In this document: piece after piece, positions 13,468 through 19,590 of the stretch | Position numbering within the stretch: position 1 is the stretch's first letter | Layout: every line of letters starts with the position of its first letter | NCBI GenBank assembly: GCA_963204845.1 | Contig: CAUJIL010000039.1 | Coordinates: forward strand, 1 to 19,590 | Direction: 5' to 3' | Length of the DNA: 19,590 nucleotides | Source: Pseudomonadota bacterium | GTDB taxonomy: Bacteria > Pseudomonadota > Gammaproteobacteria > Pseudomonadales > UBA5518 | Program-made: the position numbers and the translations under genes | The notes under the pieces: model-generated | Told to the model about the DNA's origin: nothing | The model's input: only the letters and a program-made list of their open reading frames with translations | The model's database searches: none

Positions 13468-14004
13468 ATGGATACCGCAGACCCGTTCGCGCAACTGCTC
13501 GCGATCGATGCACGCGCGCGACGCGGACGCGCGGGCAGCGACGCCGGGCGACGCACGCAGACGCACTGGACCGGCGTGGGCTTCGCGGTGCTGGGCCAGC
13601 GTCTGGTCGCACCGATGGGCAGCGTCACCGAGATCCTGAAAGTACCGCCGCTGACGCGCCTGCCGCGCGTGCAGTCGTGGGTGGAGGGGGTCGCGAACGT
13701 GCGCGGCCGTCTGCTGCCGGTGATCGGATTGGCGGCGTTTCTCGGTGGCAGCCCGACGCTGGCCTGGCGCGGCTGGCGCGTGCTCGTGCTGGCGAGCGGC
13801 GGCTTCGACTGCGCGCTGCTGGTCGACGAGGTGCTCGGACTCAAGCATTTCACCGCGGAAGCCTTCCGTGACCGGGCCGCCGGCGTGGAGCCGGCGCTGG
13901 TGCCGTACATCGGAGGCTTCTACGCCGCGGCCGAGGGCGAGTGGGCGGTGTTCCGCCCGGACCTGCTGCTCGGCGATACGCGTTTTCTGGACGCGGCGCG
14001 CTAG
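13468..14004 (+). CDS. pilI: Twitching motility CheW-like adaptor PilI
   Basis: A CheW-domain coupling protein that links the receptor PilJ to the kinase ChpA at the pole. The CheW core is visible as RLVAPMGSVTEILKVPPLTR, VEGVANVRGRLLPVIGLAAF, RVLVLASGGFDCALLVDEV and GLKHFTAEAF. From ATG 13468 (MDTADPFAQLLAIDARAR) it is 178 aa, which matches P. aeruginosa PilI as I recall it. A competing start is TTG 13453 (183 aa), which overlaps the pilH stop as TTGA and has GGAG (13442-13445) 7 nt upstream, whereas the ATG has no clear ribosome site. I keep the ATG on family length but the TTG is a real alternative. Confidence 0.93.
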   Translation: MDTADPFAQLLAIDARARRGRAGSDAGRRTQTHWTGVGFAVLGQRLVAPMGSVTEILKVPPLTRLPRVQSWVEGVANVRGRLLPVIGLAAFLGGSPTLAWRGWRVLVLASGGFDCALLVDEVLGLKHFTAEAFRDRAAGVEPALVPYIGGFYAAAEGEWAVFRPDLLLGDTRFLDAAR

Positions 14005-14012
14005 CGCGCCCG

Positions 14013-14042
14013 CCTGCGCCGCCCCGTGCGGCGCTCCGCAGG
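14013..14042 (+). repeat. Bulged hairpin between pilI and pilJ
   Basis: CCTGC (14013-14017) pairs with GCAGG (14038-14042), and inside it GCCGC (14018-14022) pairs with GCGGC (14028-14032) around a CCCGT loop, leaving GCTCC bulged. It lies in the 58-nt pilI-pilJ gap just before the pilJ ribosome site. No T run follows, so it is more likely to affect mRNA processing or relative expression than to terminate. Confidence 0.35.
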
Positions 14043-14062
14043 TACAACGAGGGGATCGATCG

Positions 14063-16111
14063 ATGATCGCAAGGAACAACGGACCGGTCTCGGCCAGGGC
14101 GCCGCAGGTGCGCTGGATCGCGGTGTGGGGAGGTGTACTGGCAGTCGCGATCCTCGCCTTCGCGTGGAACCTCTACGTGATCCTGCGCGACACCGGGCGT
14201 GACGCGGGTTACCGGGAGATGCTCGGCAACCTGCGCGTGCTGTCGCAGCAGATCGAGGCCTCCGCGCGCGAGGCGGTCGGTGGCGATCCGCAGGCGCTCG
14301 ATGCGCTCGAGCGCGCGCGCGCCGAGTTCGCATCCACGTTCACCGGACTCGACCGCGGCAGCGAACGCCTGCCGTCGCCGCGCGCGTTGCTGCCCGAGGA
14401 ACTGGCGGGCATCGAGGCGGCGTGGGCCGAGGTCGAGCCGGCCGCGGCCGGCATCGTCGCGCGCCGCGAGAACATCCGGTTCCTCGGCGAGCTGTCGGCG
14501 ACGGCGGGCGCTGCGATCGGCGACGTGCAGAAGCACGCCGCGCGCGTGGCCGAAATGCTCGCCAGCGGCGGCGCGCCGGTACGCCAGGTGGCGCTCGCCG
14601 AGCGGCAGAACTGGCTTGCCGAGCGCATCGCGCGCAACCTCGATCGCATCCTGCGGGGCGACCAGGCGGTGGCCGCCGCCGCCCGTTTCGGCGCCGACGT
14701 CGAGAACTTCGCGGAAGTGGCGGTCGCGCTGCAACGCGGCAGCGCGGCGCTCGGACTGCCCGCGCTCGGCAGCGCCGAGGCGCTGGCTGCGGCACGCGAG
14801 GCCGAGCGCGCCTTTCGCCCGATCGGTGACGCACGCCAGCGCATTCTCGATGCCGCACCGGATCTCGAGCACGCACGCGGTGCGGCGGATGCGATCGCAC
14901 GGAACGCCCCGCGGCTGCTCAACGCGACCAGCGTGACCTCGGACCGCATCAGCGCGCTCGAGGGCGAACGCAGCCTCAACATGGGCAGTGCGCTGTTGTT
15001 CGGCGCGCTGATCGTGATCGCGCTGATCATGATCGGCATCCTGTGGACGCTCGATACGCGGCGTCGCCTGGCGCAGACCGCCGCCACCAACGAGCGCAAC
15101 CAGCAGGCGATCCTGCGCCTGCTCGACGAGATCGCCGGACTGGCCGACGGCGATCTGACCACCAGCGCGACCGTCACCGAGGAGTTCACCGGCGCCATCG
15201 CCGATGCGATCAACTACACCATCGACCAGCTGCGCGTGCTGGTGTCCTCGATCAACCGCACCGCGCAGAGCGTCTCGCAGGCCGCCGACGACACCCAGGC
15301 CACCGCGCTGCACCTGGCCGAGGCCGCCGAGCACCAGGCGCAGGAGATCGCCGGCGCGTCGTCGGCGGTCAACGAGATGGCGATCACGATCGACCAGGTG
15401 TCGTCGAACGCGGCCGAGTCGGCCGGGGTCGCCGATCGCTCGGTGGCGCTCGCCAACACCGGCTCGCAGGTGGTGCAGAACACCATTGGCGGCATGGACA
15501 CGATCCGCGAGCAGATCCAGGAGACCGCCAAGCGCATCAAGCGCCTCGGCGAGAGCTCGCAGGAGATCGGCGATATCGTCTCGCTGATCAACGACATCGC
15601 CGACCAGACCAACATCCTGGCGCTGAACGCCGCGATCCAGGCCTCGATGGCCGGCGACGCCGGTCGCGGCTTCGCGGTGGTCGCCGACGAGGTGCAGCGC
15701 CTCGCCGAGCGCTCCAGCGGCGCGACCCGCCAGATCGAGGCGCTCGTGAAAACCATCCAGTCCGACACCCACGAGGCGGTGATGTCGATGGAGCAGACCA
15801 CCACCGAGGTGGTTCGTGGCGCGCGGCTCGCCGAGGACGCCGGCGTCGCGCTGGAGGAAATCGAGACGGTGTCGAAGAACCTCGCGGCGCTGATCCAGAA
15901 CATTTCGAACGCGGCGCGCCAGCAGGCGTCCTCGGCCGGTCACATCTCGAACACGATGAACATCATCCAGGAGATCACCTCGCAGACCTCCGCCGGAACC
16001 ACGGTCACGGCGCAGTCGATCGGCAAGCTCGCCGCGATGACCAACGAGCTGCGCAACTCGGTGGCCGGCTTCAAGCTGCCCGAGTCCGCGCGCACGGTGC
16101 GCTCGCGCTGA
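14063..16111 (+). CDS. pilJ: Type IV pilus methyl-accepting chemotaxis protein PilJ
   Basis: A 682-aa receptor, the same length as I recall for P. aeruginosa PilJ. I choose ATG 14063, preceded by GAGGGG; the frame's upstream extension is a pilI shadow. TM1 is at about 17-40, a helical periplasmic domain rich in Ala/Arg/Glu at 41-306, TM2 at about 308-330, a HAMP-like linker after it, then a long coiled-coil signalling domain. Its tip is IADQTNILALNAAIQASMAG followed by GRGFAVVADEVQRLAERS (512-551), with the PilJ-type IQASMAGDAG in place of the usual IEAARAGEQG. No C-terminal CheR-tethering pentapeptide is seen (it ends TVRSR). PilJ senses pilus retraction/pilin and signals through PilI and ChpA. 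Confidence 0.97.
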   Translation: MIARNNGPVSARAPQVRWIAVWGGVLAVAILAFAWNLYVILRDTGRDAGYREMLGNLRVLSQQIEASAREAVGGDPQALDALERARAEFASTFTGLDRGSERLPSPRALLPEELAGIEAAWAEVEPAAAGIVARRENIRFLGELSATAGAAIGDVQKHAARVAEMLASGGAPVRQVALAERQNWLAERIARNLDRILRGDQAVAAAARFGADVENFAEVAVALQRGSAALGLPALGSAEALAAAREAERAFRPIGDARQRILDAAPDLEHARGAADAIARNAPRLLNATSVTSDRISALEGERSLNMGSALLFGALIVIALIMIGILWTLDTRRRLAQTAATNERNQQAILRLLDEIAGLADGDLTTSATVTEEFTGAIADAINYTIDQLRVLVSSINRTAQSVSQAADDTQATALHLAEAAEHQAQEIAGASSAVNEMAITIDQVSSNAAESAGVADRSVALANTGSQVVQNTIGGMDTIREQIQETAKRIKRLGESSQEIGDIVSLINDIADQTNILALNAAIQASMAGDAGRGFAVVADEVQRLAERSSGATRQIEALVKTIQSDTHEAVMSMEQTTTEVVRGARLAEDAGVALEEIETVSKNLAALIQNISNAARQQASSAGHISNTMNIIQEITSQTSAGTTVTAQSIGKLAAMTNELRNSVAGFKLPESARTVRSR

Positions 16112-16130
16112 GCCGGCGCGGTCACGCGTG

Positions 16131-19100
16131 ATGGAACGGGATCTCGGCGCGCTGCAGTGGGTGGCAGACGAGCTCGGACAGGTGTCCGACGAGCTCGTGC
16201 GTGCGCTGCTCGGCTATGCCGACAACCTGTCCGATCCGACGCGTCTGCGCGCCTGCCTGACGCTGGCGCACCAGATCCACGCCACGCTGCTGCTGCTCGC
16301 GGTGCCGAGCGCCGTACAGCTGGCCGGGGAGGTCGAGGACACGCTGCAGGCGATGGTGAACGGCGAGCTCGCGCCGTCGGGCGACGCGCTGCAGGCGCTG
16401 CTCGCGGCCGTGATGGCGCTGCCCGCCTACCTGCGCCGCGTCGGCACGGAGCGGCGCGAAGCGCCGCGTGACGTGCTGGGGCCGCTGAACGATCTGCGCG
16501 CGCTGCGCGGAGCCGCGCCACTGCCGTCGCCGCCGGCCGAGCTCGGGTCCGCGGTCGCGGCGCTGGCCAGCGAGACGGGCGCGACCGCGCCGGCAGCGGC
16601 ACCGGATGAAGTTCAGCTGTTGCGGCTTGCGCGCCAACGCTTCCAGGCTGAACTGCTGGGATTGCTGCGCCGTGACGCGCCCACCGGGCGGCTGAACCAG
16701 CTCGCGCGCGTGTTCGCGCTGCTGGCCCAGCGCCTCGGCGCGGCCGGTCATCGCATGTTCTGGGAGATCGCTGCGGCCTGGATCGAGGCGCTGGAACACG
16801 GCGGCCTGACGCTCGACGAACAGGCGCTCGCGCTGCTGCGCGAGCTCGACGGCGAGCTGCGCTCCGGCATCGCGCTCGAGGGCGGCTGTTACCAGCGCGC
16901 CCCCGATGCCTCGCTCGGGGCGCGGCTGCTCGCAGCGATCGCGCAGTCGGCGCCGGTCAGCGAGCGGGTGGCCGAGGTCCAGCGCCGTCATCGTCTGCTC
17001 GCGGCGCTGGCGCTGCGCAACGACCTCGGCGCCACCGGCGCCGCGATCGCGGCGCTGGCCGGGGAACTGGGCGCGGTGTTGCAGCGTCTCGAGCTCACCG
17101 AGGGCGACGCGCTGGCCATCGCGCGCACGCTGCGCGAGGTCGAACCCGAGCTGCGCCGTGCCGCGCAGCTGCTGGTCGGGCTCGGCTTCCAGGACGAATA
17201 CCAGATCCTGCAGACGCAGACCGAGCGCATCGCTGCCGGCTTCACCGCCGGCGCGGGACTCGACGACGAACTCACCGCGATCTCGGCCGCGCTGCTCGAC
17301 GTCGACCAGCGGCTGGCCGCGCGCGCGGTCGCGGCCGGCGGTGGTGGCGGCGGCGCCGAGGCGCGGCGCCATCCGCTGCAGCGGGCGCTCGAGGCAGTCT
17401 GCCGCGAGGCAGTCGACGCGCTCGAGCGCGTCAAGCAGACCATCGGCGACTATCACTCCTCGCACGGCGGGGCGGTCGTGCTGGCCGGGCTGCCCGGCGA
17501 ACTGCACCGCCTGGCCGGCGCGCTGCGCATGGCCGGAATGAACGCGGCTGCCGCCGTGCTCGACGATTGCCACGACCATGTGGTCGGCGTCCTGGACGGC
17601 GAGCGTCCGGCGCCGACGCCGCAGGTGATCGACACGCTGGCCGATGCCCTCGGGGCGGTCGAGTATTTTCTCGAGCGCTTCCTGATCGACGGCCACGCCC
17701 CGGAGCTGATCCTCGCGCGGGCGGTGACCGGGCTCGACGGACTGAGGGTGCCGCCAGCGCGGGATCCGGCAGAGGAAGCGCTCGAGCCGCGGGCCGAACC
17801 CGAACCCGAACCGGCATCCGTGCCGATTGCTCCCGAACGCGAGCCGCTGGACCCCGAGATCGTCGAGATTTTCGTCGAGGAAGCCACCGAGGTGCTCGCG
17901 ACGATCGCCAGCCAGCTGCCGGAGTGGAGCGCCGCGCCGGGTCCCGGCAGCGCGCTGACCGAGCTGCGGCGCGCGTTCCACACGCTGAAGGGCAGCGGAC
18001 GCATGGTGGGCGCCGATCTGCTCGGCGAACTCGCCTGGTCGGCCGAGAACCTGCTGAACCGCGTGATCGAGGGCACGCTGGCGAGCTCGGCCGCGCTGGT
18101 CGATGCGGTGGCCGCGGCGCGTGAACTGCTGCCCGCTCTGGTGGACGCGTTCGCGCGTGGCGCCAGCGCGGACCGCACTCCGGTGACGGCGCTGCGCGCG
18201 CGGCTCGACGCGCTGGCGCGTGGCGAACAGCCGCCGGCACCCGTAACGCCCGCGCCGGAAGTGAGCGTGGTGCCGGCACCGGTTCCGGCCCCTGGCGCTT
18301 CCGAGCTGGAGGCCGGTGCGCGGCTGCGGCGCATCTTCGGCGAAGAACTGGCCGAACACCTGCAGGCGCTGCGCACGCATCTGCAAAGCGAGCAACGCGG
18401 CGTGGTCACCCAGGCGCTGTTGCGCACCGTGCACACGCTGCGTGGGAGTTCCTGCGCGGCCGGCAGCGATGCGCTGGCGCTGGTGCTCGAGCCGCTGGAC
18501 GACATGATCCACGCCGCCTGCGAGAGCGATCACGCGCTCGTGCCCGCCCGGCAGGCGCTGCTGGCGCAGCTCTGCGAGCTGCTCGATCACGCACTCGCCG
18601 ATCCGCACGACGAGGCCGGTCTGCTCGCGCACGCCCGCCGCCTGCGTGCGCGCATCGACGAGGTGTTCCCGCGCACTGGCCCCGCCGCGCATCCCGATGC
18701 GCGACTGGCGCGCTTCCTGCACGACGCGCTGGAAAAGCTGTTCCATGCCGGATCGCTGCTCGCGGCATGGCGCACGGGCGACGACGCGGCGGCGACGACG
18801 CTGCTCGCGGAGTTGCGCGCGGTGCACGAGCGCGCCACGCAGCTCGGCGTCGACGGCGTGCTGCAGCTGTCGCAGCCGCTGCTCGAGGCACTGACACCCG
18901 CGGCACGCACCGGGGCGCCGCCACCGGCCGGGCTGCTCGATGCCGCGGACGCTGCCTGCGAAGCCTGTCTCGATGTGCTCGATCGCCTTGCCGCGGGCGA
19001 GCTGCCCGAGACACCGGAGCTGATCGTCGAGCGCCTGGGCGAGTTCGCCGGTGCGGCCGGGGAGCGCCCGGTCGCGGAGCCGGTGGCGCCCGCCGACGCG

Positions 19101-19590
19101 CCCGACGTCGCGCGCGAGCGCGTGCGCCGCGACCTGCAGCAGGCGGAACCGGAACTGCTCGGCATCTTCCTCGAGGAAGCCGAGGAACTGATGACCGCCA
19201 TCGACGAGGCGATCGACGCCTGGCGGCACGAGCGCGGCAGCCGCGCGCCGTACGATGACCTGCAGCGTCACCTGCACACGCTGAAGGGCGGTGCGCGCAT
19301 GGCCGGCATGAAGTATCTGGGCGAACTCGCGCATCACTTCGAAACGCTGCTGATCAACGAAGCGGTGCGTTTCGGCCGCTTCGACGACGCCTTCTTCGCG
19401 CGGGTGACCGAATTCCACGAACGCCTGCTGCGCGCGATGGACACCATCCGTGAACGCCCGCCGGCTGCCGGTACCGCGCCGCTGGCGCGCGCACCGGAAC
19501 CCGAACTGCCCGCGACGGCGCCGGTAGTGGTGGTGGAGCCGGAGCCGGAGCCCGCGAGCGCGGAGCCGGCCACCGTCGCGGTGGCTGTTG
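16131..19590 (+). CDS. chpA: Pil-Chp hybrid chemosensory histidine kinase ChpA (PilL), 5' part, runs off the window
   Basis: Open from ATG 16131 to the window end (1153 codons), 19 nt after pilJ. The N-terminus (ALQWVADELGQV, DPTRLRACLTLAHQIHATLLL, LNDLRALRG) matches ChpA and related FimL. Six HPt-like modules are visible, with candidate His at 47, 459 (LHRLAGALRMAG), 617 (FHTLKGSGRMVGA), 768 (VHTLRGSSCAAG), 899 (VHERATQLGVDG) and 1049 (LHTLKGGARMAG); the last four lie about 130-150 residues apart. Only 617, 768 and 1049 have the canonical HTL(K/R)G signature, so only these are confidently phosphorylatable. Glu/Pro linkers occur near 555-565 and 1130-1145, and a Gly-rich linker near 403. Kinase, CheW and receiver domains should lie beyond the window. 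In Pseudomonas ChpA phosphorylates PilG and PilH. Confidence 0.95.
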   Translation, partial: MERDLGALQWVADELGQVSDELVRALLGYADNLSDPTRLRACLTLAHQIHATLLLLAVPSAVQLAGEVEDTLQAMVNGELAPSGDALQALLAAVMALPAYLRRVGTERREAPRDVLGPLNDLRALRGAAPLPSPPAELGSAVAALASETGATAPAAAPDEVQLLRLARQRFQAELLGLLRRDAPTGRLNQLARVFALLAQRLGAAGHRMFWEIAAAWIEALEHGGLTLDEQALALLRELDGELRSGIALEGGCYQRAPDASLGARLLAAIAQSAPVSERVAEVQRRHRLLAALALRNDLGATGAAIAALAGELGAVLQRLELTEGDALAIARTLREVEPELRRAAQLLVGLGFQDEYQILQTQTERIAAGFTAGAGLDDELTAISAALLDVDQRLAARAVAAGGGGGGAEARRHPLQRALEAVCREAVDALERVKQTIGDYHSSHGGAVVLAGLPGELHRLAGALRMAGMNAAAAVLDDCHDHVVGVLDGERPAPTPQVIDTLADALGAVEYFLERFLIDGHAPELILARAVTGLDGLRVPPARDPAEEALEPRAEPEPEPASVPIAPEREPLDPEIVEIFVEEATEVLATIASQLPEWSAAPGPGSALTELRRAFHTLKGSGRMVGADLLGELAWSAENLLNRVIEGTLASSAALVDAVAAARELLPALVDAFARGASADRTPVTALRARLDALARGEQPPAPVTPAPEVSVVPAPVPAPGASELEAGARLRRIFGEELAEHLQALRTHLQSEQRGVVTQALLRTVHTLRGSSCAAGSDALALVLEPLDDMIHAACESDHALVPARQALLAQLCELLDHALADPHDEAGLLAHARRLRARIDEVFPRTGPAAHPDARLARFLHDALEKLFHAGSLLAAWRTGDDAAATTLLAELRAVHERATQLGVDGVLQLSQPLLEALTPAARTGAPPPAGLLDAADAACEACLDVLDRLAAGELPETPELIVERLGEFAGAAGERPVAEPVAPADAPDVARERVRRDLQQAEPELLGIFLEEAEELMTAIDEAIDAWRHERGSRAPYDDLQRHLHTLKGGARMAGMKYLGELAHHFETLLINEAVRFGRFDDAFFARVTEFHERLLRAMDTIRERPPAAGTAPLARAPEPELPATAPVVVVEPEPEPASAEPATVAVAV

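Noticed and set aside
13850..15943. 697-codon open frame on the minus strand opposite pilJ
   Set aside because: Antisense shadow of pilJ, with Arg/Asp/Gly/Leu-rich low-complexity sequence and no recognisable motif.
16122..19418. 1098-codon open frame on the minus strand opposite chpA
   Set aside because: It lies wholly antisense to a strongly supported chpA frame with HPt motifs. Its composition (Arg/Gln/Gly/Ala-rich, no domain I recognise) is what the complement of a GC-rich gene gives; long antisense frames are expected at this base composition.
1..19590. Mobile elements, CRISPR arrays, tRNA or rRNA genes
   Set aside because: Read on both strands for terminal repeats, regularly spaced repeats, transposase motifs and tRNA-like TTC-arm sequences; none was seen, and coding style is even across the window.

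Overview
The window is a GC-rich, gene-dense, vertically inherited-looking stretch of a bacterial chromosome. Every protein I recognise has its best-known relatives in Gammaproteobacteria. The gene order (trmB | hemW-rdgB-DUF4426-metW-metX-yggU-yggT-proC-yggS | pilT-pilU | ruvX-yqgE/algH-tonB-gshB | pilG-pilH-pilI-pilJ-chpA) closely follows the Pseudomonas aeruginosa PA0386-PA0413 neighbourhood as I remember it. Two differences argue against Pseudomonas itself: there is no pilK between pilJ and chpA, and no pyrimidine genes (pyrR/pyrB/pyrC) between pilU and ruvX. A GC-rich non-Pseudomonas gammaproteobacterium, for example of the Chromatiales/Nevskiales/Xanthomonadales type, is my inference. 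I saw no tRNA, rRNA, insertion sequence, phage gene or CRISPR array.

Layout. (1) Positions 1-899, plus strand: the end of a DUF423 membrane protein, then trmB. (2) Positions 866-7301, minus strand: a tight nine-gene run transcribed yggS > proC > yggT > yggU > metX > metW > DUF4426 protein > rdgB > hemW. Most of its genes overlap or nearly touch, with a likely internal promoter in front of metX. (3) Positions 7302-7444: a divergent control region holding an 18-bp perfect palindrome. (4) Positions 7445-9702, plus strand: the pilus retraction ATPases pilT and pilU. (5) Positions 9703-12552, minus strand: gshB > tonB > yqgE/algH > ruvX, meeting pilU tail to tail at back-to-back stop codons. (6) Positions 12553-12673: a second divergent control region. 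(7) Positions 12674-19590, plus strand: the Pil-Chp chemosensory operon pilG, pilH, pilI, pilJ and the first 1153 codons of chpA, which runs off the window.

How the genes work together. PilT and PilU power type IV pilus retraction. PilJ (receptor), PilI (CheW-like adaptor), ChpA (giant multi-HPt histidine kinase) and PilG/PilH (response regulators) form the signalling pathway that controls pilus extension, retraction and, in Pseudomonas, cAMP levels and surface sensing. The TonB-family gene lies where P. aeruginosa tonB3 lies, and that gene is needed for twitching motility. The rest is housekeeping: methionine (metXW), proline (proC), glutathione (gshB), tRNA modification (trmB), nucleotide sanitation (rdgB), heme insertion (hemW), PLP homeostasis (yggS) and 16S rRNA processing or Holliday-junction-like nuclease activity (ruvX).

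I did not find a wholly new system. The points most worth a second look are the 18-bp palindrome in the pilT leader, a 10-bp word shared by the two divergent pilus promoter regions, the loss of pilK beside an otherwise intact Pil-Chp operon, the tandem HPt architecture of ChpA, and a secreted DUF4426 protein coupled to metXW.
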